NCBI GenBank assembly: GCA_945868555.1
Contig: CAMBMC010000102.1
Coordinates: forward strand, 1-7,807
Source: Chitinophaga pinensis
GTDB lineage: Bacteria; Bacteroidota; Bacteroidia; Flavobacteriales_D; Crocinitomicaceae
Reading direction: 5' to 3'
Length of the DNA stretch: 7,807 nt
Below, one piece after another: positions 1-6,744 of this stretch (positions are counted from its first letter, which is position 1; every line of letters begins with the position of its first letter). The notes under the pieces were generated by a model. The model saw nothing but the letters and a program-made list of their open reading frames with translations. It made no database searches and was not told the DNA's origin. The position numbers and the translations under genes are program-made.

Positions 1-839
1 GTGATATCCGCTGTGCGGAGCGCATGGAAAGGGTGTTTGACTTTTTTCGTCCAGATTTTGTGTTTCATGCCGCGGCCTACAAACACGTTCCGATGATGGA
101 AAATAATCCGTCTGAAGCGGTGTTGACAAATGTTTTGGGGACCAAGAATCTCGTTGATCTGTCTAAGCGTTTTGAGGTAAAGAAATTCGTGATGATTTCA
201 ACGGACAAAGCGGTGAATCCAACGAATGTGATGGGTGCATCTAAACGCATAGCTGAAATCTATGCACAAATGGCAAATAAGGAAGGGAATACACGTTTTG
301 TGACAACGCGTTTTGGAAATGTACTGGGTTCAAATGGTTCAGTTATTCCATTGTTTCAGCGTCAAATTGAGCAGGGTGGACCAATTACTGTAACCGACGA
401 ACGAGTGACGCGTTTCTTTATGACGATACCTGAGGCATGTCAATTGGTATTGGAGGCTGGATCAATGGGAGAAGGCGGTGAAATCTTTGTTTTCGACATG
501 GGTGAATCTGTGAAAATCATTGACCTCGCGAAAAAAATGGTCCAGCTGAGTGGTTTACAACTTGGTAAAGACATAGAAATCAGAGTAACGGGTTTGAGAC
601 CGGGTGAAAAGTTGTACGAGGAACTGCTTGCAAAAGAGGAGAATACCATTGCTACTCACCATCCAAAAATCTTAAAAGCCAAAGTGCGCGATGAAGATGT
701 CGAGCAAATAGAAGCCATAAGTGCATTAATTGGCCTCTTTGAAACACAAAAAAATGATGAAATTGTGGCCAAAATGAAACAGATTGTGCCTGAATTTATC
801 AGCAACAACTCCGATTACGAAAAACTCGATAAAAAATGA
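1..839 (+). CDS. Membrane-type nucleotide-sugar 4,6-dehydratase (FlaA1/WbpM/CapD/PglF family), C-terminal part, 5' truncated
   Basis: The reading frame is open from base 3 through the first ATG at 24, and the residues before that Met (DIRCAER) fit the family's DIRD/E-R region. The true start is therefore outside the window and the ATG at 24 is internal. Counting from that Met: FHAAAYKHVPMME at 14-26; the catalytic segment STDKAVNPTNVMGASK at 59-74; TRFGNVLGSNGSVIPLF at 95-111; MTIPEA at 133-138; GLRPGEKLYEEL at 190-201. The usual SDR YxxxK is MxxxK here (M70, K74), which is typical of the large membrane-anchored dehydratases and not of soluble PseB types. The missing upstream part should hold the Rossmann GxGxxG motif and, by family, about four transmembrane helices. 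Members convert UDP-GlcNAc to a 4-keto-6-deoxy sugar for capsule, O-antigen or glycan synthesis; the exact sugar product cannot be told. It overlaps the next gene by ATGA. Confidence 0.93.
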   Translation, partial: DIRCAERMERVFDFFRPDFVFHAAAYKHVPMMENNPSEAVLTNVLGTKNLVDLSKRFEVKKFVMISTDKAVNPTNVMGASKRIAEIYAQMANKEGNTRFVTTRFGNVLGSNGSVIPLFQRQIEQGGPITVTDERVTRFFMTIPEACQLVLEAGSMGEGGEIFVFDMGESVKIIDLAKKMVQLSGLQLGKDIEIRVTGLRPGEKLYEELLAKEENTIATHHPKILKAKVRDEDVEQIEAISALIGLFETQKNDEIVAKMKQIVPEFISNNSDYEKLDKK

Positions 840-1234
840 TTCAACCCGCCACCATTCAAGTGCGATTCTCTGATCTCGATGTTCTAGGCCATGTCAATAA
901 CACTATATATTTCAGTTACTTCGAATTGGCGAGGGTGCATTACTTTCGAGAGTTATTGGGCATTGACTGGGATTGGCGTCATCACGGAATTGTACTTGTG
1001 AAAAATGAGGCAGAATACCTAAAATCAGTATTAATTTCCCATATTCCTGAGGTTTATGTGTTTACTGAGAACATTGGGATCAAAAGTTTTACTCTCGGTT
1101 ATGAATTAAAAGTGAATGGCGAGGTTTTTGTCAAGGGTCGCTCTGTTCAGGTGTGTTACAATGCAGAAACACAGCAAACGATTTCTATTCCTGATGAGAT
1201 GAAATCTGCATTAATCAAACTTCAAATTCACTAA
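836..1234 (+). CDS. Acyl-CoA thioesterase, 4HBT/YbgC/FadM-like hotdog-fold
   Basis: This 132-residue protein has the usual length of a single hotdog domain. The N-terminus carries the hallmark RFSDLDVLGHVNN at residues 10-22, followed by the helix YFSYFELARVHYF. D15 aligns with the catalytic Asp of Pseudomonas 4-hydroxybenzoyl-CoA thioesterase (Asp17 there). The remainder alternates strand-like segments, ending in VFVKGRSVQVCYN. The family hydrolyses acyl-CoA thioesters in the cytoplasm; substrate (short, long or aromatic acyl-CoA) cannot be inferred. The start is set by the ATGA overlap with the dehydratase stop, which suggests translational coupling. No good Shine-Dalgarno is visible. The next gene starts 3 bases after the stop. 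A metabolic link with nucleotide-sugar synthesis is not obvious, so operon membership may be organisational. Confidence 0.88.
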   Translation: MIQPATIQVRFSDLDVLGHVNNTIYFSYFELARVHYFRELLGIDWDWRHHGIVLVKNEAEYLKSVLISHIPEVYVFTENIGIKSFTLGYELKVNGEVFVKGRSVQVCYNAETQQTISIPDEMKSALIKLQIH

Positions 1235-1237
1235 AAG

Positions 1238-2239
1238 ATGAAGCTATTTACATTTCTAACTGTATTTTTCTCGATGACCTCGATCTTTGCTCAAGTTGAT
1301 GGAAATAAAGTTCCGTGCTACGAGCGAGGTAAAAAGCAGGCAACTGGATTTGGCGATTGGGAGTGTGGTAAACTCGCTGGTGTTGTTGATTGCAACGAGA
1401 AGTTGACTTATGACGAAGGATCAAATACAGTATTGGCGGGAAATGCTGGTCTACCATTTACTGGAATTTGCGAAACATGTCACATGAATGGTTTGCTCGA
1501 ACGCCGAATAACTTTCGTAGATGGAAAAGAAAACGGGAGCGATACGACATATTACAAGACAGGTTGCTTGCAAGTTGTGCGCAACCACATTCAAGGGGTG
1601 GAGTCGGGGACTTGGACATTTTACTACGACAGTACCACGTATATAGCTTGGGAAATGAATTACAATCTTGGTCAAAAGCATGGTTCTCAAACCTATTTTA
1701 CGCGTCAAGGTGATACAACAAAGATGGAAACTTACAGCAATGGGATACTTAATGGCGTAAAGAAAACATTTTATCCAAAATCAAAACTGGAGAAAGAGGT
1801 GCACTACGTGAACGGAATCTTTGATGGTTTTTTCAAGCGATACAATGTGGAAGGTAAATTGCTCCAGGAATTGAATTACAAGGAAGGAAAAAAGCACGGC
1901 GAACAAAAGTACTACTACGAAGATGGCACCTTGCTTTCCACGGAGCGTTGGACAATGGATGTGAAGGATGGTGAGTTTAAAACGTTTTTTTACAACGGAA
2001 CTGTCCAATCCTTGGAGAATTACCGTAAAGGACTTCAAGAAGGTAGTTTGGAAGAATATTGGCCCGATGGACGTTCGAAACGCAAGGCATTGTATAAAAA
2101 AGGAGAGCTCATTGAAGACCACGTGTTCGACGAACAAGGCAACGAAACCTATTCATTTGGCGCTCCAACAACTTCGGGTAATGAAGACGATGCCATGCCG
2201 ATCGATCAAAAGAAAAAGGGTAAAAAGAAGAAAAACTAA
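1238..2239 (+). CDS. Secreted MORN-like repeat protein (YwqK-type repeats)
   Basis: This 333-residue protein starts with a signal peptide: MKLF, a hydrophobic stretch, then SIFA with likely cleavage near A18/Q19. From about residue 73 to 305 it carries degenerate 20-25-residue repeats of the pattern G-x-x-x-Y-x-x-G-x-x-x-x-x-x-x-Y-x-x-G. Examples are SNGILNGVKKTFYP (168-180), YVNGIFDGFFKRYNVEG (190-206), YKEGKKHGEQKYYYEDG (214-230) and YRKGLQEGSLEEYWPDG (262-278). Such repeats match the MORN_2/YwqK family, often labelled 'toxin-antitoxin system YwqK family antitoxin', a name that says little about function. The first part (19-72) is not repeat-like and is cysteine-rich (C27, C43, C52). The first repeat contains C78-E-T-C-H82. 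The tail is very basic (KKKGKKKKN). The protein is probably periplasmic or surface-associated. Its role is unknown; similar repeats in other proteins serve binding or scaffolding. Confidence 0.82.
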   Translation: MKLFTFLTVFFSMTSIFAQVDGNKVPCYERGKKQATGFGDWECGKLAGVVDCNEKLTYDEGSNTVLAGNAGLPFTGICETCHMNGLLERRITFVDGKENGSDTTYYKTGCLQVVRNHIQGVESGTWTFYYDSTTYIAWEMNYNLGQKHGSQTYFTRQGDTTKMETYSNGILNGVKKTFYPKSKLEKEVHYVNGIFDGFFKRYNVEGKLLQELNYKEGKKHGEQKYYYEDGTLLSTERWTMDVKDGEFKTFFYNGTVQSLENYRKGLQEGSLEEYWPDGRSKRKALYKKGELIEDHVFDEQGNETYSFGAPTTSGNEDDAMPIDQKKKGKKKKN

Positions 2240-3463
2240 ATGCCTAAATCAATCGCAGTCCTTGGTGGGGGAGCCGCAGGTTTCTTTGCCGCACTAAGTG
2301 CGAAGTCAGCAAATCCAAACTGCAACGTCTTTATTCTTGAAAGATCAGTGAAAGTCCTGTCCAAAGTGAAAATTTCAGGAGGTGGCCGTTGCAACGTGAC
2401 CAATGCCACTTTCGAGATCGATGCGTTATCAAAAAACTATCCTCGAGGTGAGCGTTTTCTCCGAAAGGCCTTTGCACAGTTCAATGCACAATCGACGGTG
2501 GATTGGTTTGAATCTCGAGGTATTCGCTTAAAAACATATCCCGACAATTGTATTTTCCCGCAGTCAAACACCTCTCAATCCATCATAGATTGTTTCTTGT
2601 TTGATGCGACAGCTAAAAATATTGAAGTCATTTATCAGTTTCACGTTCAGGCGATTCGCAAGGAAAATGAAACCTTCACCATCACCTCGATTACAGGGAA
2701 TGTAATGAAAGCGGATGCTGTCATTGTAACAGTTGGTGGACAGCCAAAGCGCTCTGGAATTTCTTGGGTAGAAAATCTTGGTCACACCATTGTTGAACCT
2801 GTGCCTTCTTTGTTTACGTTCAACATGCCAAATGAAACCATTCGCGAGTTGATGGGTAACGTCGTTGAGAAAAGTACCGTTAAAATCGAAGGAACAAAAT
2901 TGATAGGACAAGGCCCTTTGTTAGTCACACACTGGGGAATGAGTGGTCCTGCAATTTTGCAATTATCCGCTTGGGGAGCTCGGGTTTTGGAAGGCTTGAA
3001 TTACAATTTCTTTGTCTTAGTGAATTGGTTAAATGACGCATCAGAGGAGTATTTGCGGGGGGTGTTAGCTGCAACAATGACTCAACATGGCGCGAAGAAA
3101 ATGAGCAACTTGAATCCCTTTCCTGTGACAAATCGCTTGTGGGAGTTTTTAGTGCAACGCGCCGAGATCAATCCAGAAAATCGCTGGAATGAACTCGGTA
3201 AAAAATCCATAAATAAATTGGTCAATACCTTACTCAACGATCGCTATGCTGTGTCAGGAAAAACAACCTTTAAGGAAGAATTTGTTACAGCAGGTGGTGT
3301 CACACTCTCCGAAATCGAGGTGAAATCGATGGAGAGCAAGATCATTCCTGGCCTTTATTTCGCGGGTGAAGTAATGGATATCGATGGCATCACGGGTGGA
3401 TTTAATTTTCAATCGGCCTGGACGACTGGATTTATCGCTGGAAAAAATGCCGCGTTGGATTAA
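2240..3463 (+). CDS. HI0933/YhiN-family FAD-dependent oxidoreductase (TIGR00275-type flavoprotein)
   Basis: This 407-residue protein has the usual family length. The N-terminal dinucleotide-binding motif is VLGGGAAGFFAAL at 8-20, with an acidic residue (E34) ending the second strand, as expected for FAD ribose binding. The family signature KISGGGRCNVTN is at 44-55. Further conserved blocks are THWGMSGPAILQLSAW (230-245), FVTAGGVTLSEI (348-359) and the C-terminal FAD-contact region PGLYFAGEVMDIDGITGGFNF (370-390) followed by QSAWTTGFIAG. It is cytoplasmic. The physiological reaction of this widespread family is not well established; homologues are often labelled BaiN or NAD(P)/FAD-dependent oxidoreductase by similarity. 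The ATG directly follows the TAA of the MORN gene, and the purine-rich codons of that gene's lysine tail may serve as its ribosome-binding region. It is the last gene of the + strand run. Confidence 0.92.
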   Translation: MPKSIAVLGGGAAGFFAALSAKSANPNCNVFILERSVKVLSKVKISGGGRCNVTNATFEIDALSKNYPRGERFLRKAFAQFNAQSTVDWFESRGIRLKTYPDNCIFPQSNTSQSIIDCFLFDATAKNIEVIYQFHVQAIRKENETFTITSITGNVMKADAVIVTVGGQPKRSGISWVENLGHTIVEPVPSLFTFNMPNETIRELMGNVVEKSTVKIEGTKLIGQGPLLVTHWGMSGPAILQLSAWGARVLEGLNYNFFVLVNWLNDASEEYLRGVLAATMTQHGAKKMSNLNPFPVTNRLWEFLVQRAEINPENRWNELGKKSINKLVNTLLNDRYAVSGKTTFKEEFVTAGGVTLSEIEVKSMESKIIPGLYFAGEVMDIDGITGGFNFQSAWTTGFIAGKNAALD

Positions 3464-3540
3464 ATCTCCGAATGGTGGGTTTTATAACATTGCCTCCACC
3501 TATACCAAGGATGTCACTTACTTGAAATTTATCGAGTTCT

Positions 3541-3569
3541 ATAGCTGTTTTGCGCATGCTGTCAGCTAT
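3541..3569 (+). terminator. Weak hairpin in the convergent gap, possible terminator
   Basis: The gap 3464-3580 between the flavoprotein stop and the stop of the opposing DUF5916 gene holds no gene. It contains a perfect 7-bp inverted repeat, ATAGCTG (3541-3547) and CAGCTAT (3563-3569), with a 15-base loop. A further ATCG (3531-3534) could pair with CGAT (3570-3573) across a 6-base bulge. On the + strand a T-rich stretch begins about 10 bases after the stem (TTACTTCTTTTTGTC), already inside the end of the opposing gene. On the - strand no T-tract follows. The position suits transcription termination, but stem strength and spacing are poor, so this is tentative. Confidence 0.3.
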
Positions 3570-3580
3570 CGATGTGATAC

Positions 3581-6037
3581 TTACTTCTTTTTGTCTTTCT
3601 TCAAGCGCAAACTCTGATAGTCCAACCAGTAGATGACTTTAACTGAAAGACTGTTCAAAGGGTCATTCTGAAATAAACCGTTGATATTCGGAAGATACGC
3701 AGCCTTCACAGACTCATCACTCGAGAAAATGGCATTTTTCCAAACCACATTAATTTCACTTCCCGGTTTGAAGACCCAACGGTAAACAAAGTCAATCGTA
3801 AAAGCATTGTAATTTGTGTTGTACACCAAAACACCTTGGTCATTCAATCCTGTCATTCCATTTTCTAAAAGGGTGCCATCGTCTTGCAAATCAAAGAACG
3901 AATGATACGAAACAATGGAGCGGTAATGTCTCAGTCTAAAGGTGATTCCCATGCGGTTGGTAATGGTATACAGAACATTGATGGTATTGGTGATGTTTCT
4001 GCGGTCCCGTGATCCGAAGACAATGTTTCCCGTGGTAAATGCAGGGGTCCCAAATGCAACCGCATATCCTTGCTCGCTGAGCGTAAGTGTTTCTTCATAG
4101 TTGTAAATGAGAAAAATCTTAGAACTCAATCGAATTCGTGGGCTGAAATTCCAAGAGTAATTCTTCCAGTTCTCTCTACCTATGAATGAAAAACTTCCAC
4201 CTAAATCCAAAGACAATCGCTTCTGGTAATTGGTCGAAATCCAAGGTGCGAAATCAATCCACGCCGGACCTACAAAATACCTTCCCGCAACGCGTGGTTC
4301 AAAATAATCGTATGCTTTGGTTAAACCACTGTTGATGCTAATGCCTGATGCATGGAACTTTCTATTGTTGTTGAAACAGTTGATGGACAAATATGTGCCC
4401 GTATATACATTTGGGGCATACAACCTCTCGTAGGAAAAAGAAGCTGAAACAGACGCTTGATTGATTTTCCAAAAAGGTTTGAATACGCGGTATGAAATAC
4501 TTGCAGTAAGGGATCGTTTATTGTTATTGGCATTAAAACCTAAGTCGTTCGGATCGTAGGTATTTGACTCTAGGAAGTACCCCGCATTGTAAATTAAATT
4601 ACCAGTTTGCTTGCCGAGACTGACACCTGCATTGTAGCCGTCATTCACACCTGTACTGAACAATTTTGCGGAATATGCACTTCTCCCTGAAATGAAATAG
4701 GCATTGTCTTTTGAATTGAGTTTTGTGTTCATCCCTGTGACATTGGCATCGTAAAATTGCCCTTCCCGCGTCACATTGGTGTTGGTCAAGGTCACTGAAC
4801 TATTGTTCTTCAGTGTTTGATCCAATACAAATACGTTGTAGTTGGTCAATGGTGAAACAACAATTTCTCGCTCCATCCCGCTGTCAAGATTCAATGCCAT
4901 GCCTTTCTGCTCGGCTGTAATCCCATTGAAGACACCAATTCCCAATCCTGATTTCGTACGTCCAGACACTTTTGTAGCGTTGTACAATTGTGAGGCACCT
5001 GATTCATTCGATAAGACCTCGTCAGGACTTAGATTTGTTTTTAATACTTCGTAAGGGGACTGAATACCAATTCGACGAGAATAAAATAGGCCTGACTTAT
5101 TGAACAATTCAGTCCCTTCTGTGAAAAACTGTCGATTCTCGTTGAATTGAATTTCATAGGGGGAAAGATTCAATACTTTGTTGTCAAACACAACTTGACC
5201 AAAGTCAGGGACCAAGGTCATGTCTAAGGTGAATGCTTCGTTGATGCCATATTTAATGTCCATTCCTCCATTGAGTGAACGTGTCCAATTACTGGTACCA
5301 GTTTGATTGAGCGGATAATGATCGGCATATCCGGAAATGTAAGGAATCAAAGCCAAACGCAAGGGAGGTTCAATGCCTTCAATTCCCAATAAATCACCAC
5401 ACTGTGCCAACCAGTTGTCGAAGTCGGGTTTAATTGGACTCCAAACCGATTCCTCTCGTTGACGGCTAATTTGACGGTAGAAGTTTACCCCCCACGTTTG
5501 TATGTCCTTCTTTGGAAAGCGTATGGCGGAATAGGGGATGCGCATCTCGACCTGATATCCTTTTTCGTTGCGAATTACGGCACTGCTCCAAACCATGTCG
5601 ACTTCGATACTTTCAGAAACCGCGGTTACTTTAGAATCAAACTGAACGCCCATGCTACTCACACCAAACGAGAAACCATTTTGATCGTCGTTATAGGTGT
5701 CCAGAATGATTTGAAAATTGTCTACATTGGCATTGAAGTCATCTCGCTGACTTAGGATTTTTGAAACATGCTCCGGATTGTCGTAACAAAAAGCACTGAC
5801 ATAAAGTGCTTGGTCGTCGTAGATCACACGGACTTCTGTGCGCTGAGCAGAAGAATCACCAGGATGAGGTTTGAATTGAACAAAGTTTCCCACGGGGATT
5901 GTTTTCGACCAAGCCAATTCGGTGATATTTCCATCAATATAAAGCTTTTCATTGGTGCGCAGGGCAGTAATTGTCTGCTGTCCGAAAACAAAAACATTCG
6001 TGAAGACGAAAAATAAAGCAAAAATTCTAGAAATCAT
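3581..6037 (-). CDS. Exported CBM9-like / DUF5916 outer-membrane beta-barrel protein
   Basis: An 818-residue protein when started at the ATG at 6037 (MISRIF). A TTG 9 bases upstream (6046) is in frame but lies inside the promoter element, so it is rejected. The signal peptide is residues 1-20, with cleavage likely near FGQ-Q. Residues about 25-217 resemble a family 9 carbohydrate-binding-like domain (LYIDGNITELAW, DDQALYVSAFCYD, GYQVEMRIPYSAIRFP, WGVNFYRQI). The rest is the DUF5916 region, with hallmark blocks TLVPDFGQVVFDN, QFNENRQFFTEGTELF and LFYSRRIG, then many alternating, aromatic-rich strands typical of a barrel. Family members are very common in Bacteroidota; substrate and function are not established, and a role in uptake or surface binding is inferred only from the domains. 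It ends in the basic tail RLKKDKKK after the last strand. It is monocistronic with its own promoter. Confidence 0.9.
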   Translation of the reverse strand: MISRIFALFFVFTNVFVFGQQTITALRTNEKLYIDGNITELAWSKTIPVGNFVQFKPHPGDSSAQRTEVRVIYDDQALYVSAFCYDNPEHVSKILSQRDDFNANVDNFQIILDTYNDDQNGFSFGVSSMGVQFDSKVTAVSESIEVDMVWSSAVIRNEKGYQVEMRIPYSAIRFPKKDIQTWGVNFYRQISRQREESVWSPIKPDFDNWLAQCGDLLGIEGIEPPLRLALIPYISGYADHYPLNQTGTSNWTRSLNGGMDIKYGINEAFTLDMTLVPDFGQVVFDNKVLNLSPYEIQFNENRQFFTEGTELFNKSGLFYSRRIGIQSPYEVLKTNLSPDEVLSNESGASQLYNATKVSGRTKSGLGIGVFNGITAEQKGMALNLDSGMEREIVVSPLTNYNVFVLDQTLKNNSSVTLTNTNVTREGQFYDANVTGMNTKLNSKDNAYFISGRSAYSAKLFSTGVNDGYNAGVSLGKQTGNLIYNAGYFLESNTYDPNDLGFNANNNKRSLTASISYRVFKPFWKINQASVSASFSYERLYAPNVYTGTYLSINCFNNNRKFHASGISINSGLTKAYDYFEPRVAGRYFVGPAWIDFAPWISTNYQKRLSLDLGGSFSFIGRENWKNYSWNFSPRIRLSSKIFLIYNYEETLTLSEQGYAVAFGTPAFTTGNIVFGSRDRRNITNTINVLYTITNRMGITFRLRHYRSIVSYHSFFDLQDDGTLLENGMTGLNDQGVLVYNTNYNAFTIDFVYRWVFKPGSEINVVWKNAIFSSDESVKAAYLPNINGLFQNDPLNSLSVKVIYWLDYQSLRLKKDKKK

Positions 6038-6043
6038 CGAGTA

Positions 6044-6051
6044 CAAAAATA
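6044..6051 (-). promoter_or_regulatory. Bacteroidota -7 promoter element TATTTTTG for the DUF5916 gene
   Basis: On the - strand the sequence reads TATTTTTG, an exact match to the Bacteroidota consensus TAnnTTTG recognised by the primary sigma factor. Only six bases (TACTCG) separate it from the ATG at 6037. The expected start of transcription, a few bases after the element, falls at or just before the ATG, so the mRNA is probably leaderless or nearly so. No convincing -33 TTG is seen at the usual spacing. Confidence 0.6.
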
Positions 6052-6096
6052 ATAGAAGATTTGCGCACAGCGTGTTAAATTCAACTAATACATGTC

Positions 6097-6134
6097 AAAA
6101 ACAAAAATCTCTCTGCGCCTCTATGGTAGAAAGA
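6097..6134 (-). terminator. Probable intrinsic terminator of the elyC-like/alkB operon
   Basis: On the - strand, about 35 bases after the alkB-family stop codon, TCTTTCT (6134-6128) can pair with AGAGAGA (6114-6108). This gives a 7-bp stem with one G-T wobble and a 13-base loop, followed at once by TTTTTGTTTTT (6107-6097). The wobble pairs only as RNA from the - strand; the + strand equivalent would be a C-A mismatch, which fits the proposed direction. The stem is AU-rich, so strength is moderate. The 131-base gap 6038-6168 otherwise holds only the promoter of the DUF5916 gene. Confidence 0.5.
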
Positions 6135-6168
6135 AGTAGTTTATCTTACAGATGAAAAGGATAGAACC

Positions 6169-6744
6169 CTAGACCAGTTTTCGGAAAGTTAAATTGATTC
6201 TCGGAACAAGAACCTTCATCGATTTTGCAATGCAATGTTTCCAATGGTGCTGCATTGATCCGCCCATGATCAGTAATGATCCATGTGGCAAAAGAAGTTG
6301 CTTGGATGCTCCTGAGGCAATGTGTTTTAAATCGAAACGACGTTCAGCACCTAAACTGATTGAGGCAATAATAGGATTTATTCCGAGTTCTTTTTCATTG
6401 TCAGCATGCCAACCATTGCTGTCTTTTCCATCGCGATATAGATTGGCCAAAACACAGTTAAATGATTCACCACTCACCAGTTCTATTTTGTTTTTTATGT
6501 ATTCTAGGTCTTCAGTAAAAGGATGAGAAACGAGGGTGTTCCCAGAATAATGGTACGTCTTCCCCTCGATGACATGAAGAGACTCGAGCCTTGGTGTACC
6601 ATAAGTTTTACCAAACAAGGTGACTTTCCCTTGCTGCCAAGGGAGAGAGGAGTTTAATCGATTAAATAGTGAATCGGCTTCTTTTTTAGATAGAAATTCA
6701 GGATCGAATAAAAGCCAACCGTCGTCTAAGTTTTCCTTTGTCAT
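6169..6744 (-). CDS. alkB: AlkB-family 2-oxoglutarate/Fe(II)-dependent nucleic-acid demethylase
   Basis: A 191-residue protein from the ATG at 6744, chosen because it overlaps the stop of the upstream gene as ATGA. The longer frame from 6783 would add 13 residues inside that gene and is unlikely. Iron ligands are visible: H113 and D115 in GWHADNE, and H170 in HHWKHCI. The 2-oxoglutarate-binding arginine is R182 in PRINLTFR (182-189), with R188 the second conserved one. NLYRDG (103-108), SISLGAERRF and LPHGSLLIMGG are further family blocks. The overall pattern is closer to the human ALKBH2/ALKBH3-like group than to E. coli AlkB. The family oxidatively removes 1-methyladenine and 3-methylcytosine from DNA (some members RNA), releasing formaldehyde. 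The protein is cytoplasmic. No Ada-type regulatory site was recognised. It is the second gene of a two-gene operon. Confidence 0.92.
   Translation of the reverse strand: MTKENLDDGWLLFDPEFLSKKEADSLFNRLNSSLPWQQGKVTLFGKTYGTPRLESLHVIEGKTYHYSGNTLVSHPFTEDLEYIKNKIELVSGESFNCVLANLYRDGKDSNGWHADNEKELGINPIIASISLGAERRFDLKHIASGASKQLLLPHGSLLIMGGSMQHHWKHCIAKSMKVLVPRINLTFRKLV

Noticed and set aside
1781..2137. 118-residue open frame on the - strand
   Set aside because: It is fully antisense to the MORN-like gene, has low-complexity hydrophobic content with no recognisable domain, and is a frame shadow.
1238..2239. Antitoxin role for the YwqK-type repeat protein
   Set aside because: The label comes from automated family naming. 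The protein has a signal peptide and no toxin-like partner beside it, so a toxin-antitoxin system is not supported.
2564..2911. 115-residue open frame on the - strand
   Set aside because: It is antisense to the conserved flavoprotein gene and shows no motif or start-site support.
3474..3500. GGTGG/CCACC inverted repeat after the flavoprotein stop
   Set aside because: Only five base pairs with a 17-base loop and no following T-tract; likely chance.
3384..3617. 77-residue open frame on the + strand across the convergent gap
   Set aside because: It begins in another frame of the flavoprotein gene and ends inside the opposing gene; the translation shows no domain and there is no start signal.
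5459..5755. 98-residue open frame on the + strand
   Set aside because: It is antisense to the CBM9-like domain of the DUF5916 gene, with no independent evidence.
6038..6046. TTG start at 6046 for the DUF5916 gene
   Set aside because: It overlaps the TATTTTTG promoter element, and the ATG at 6037 already gives a complete signal peptide.
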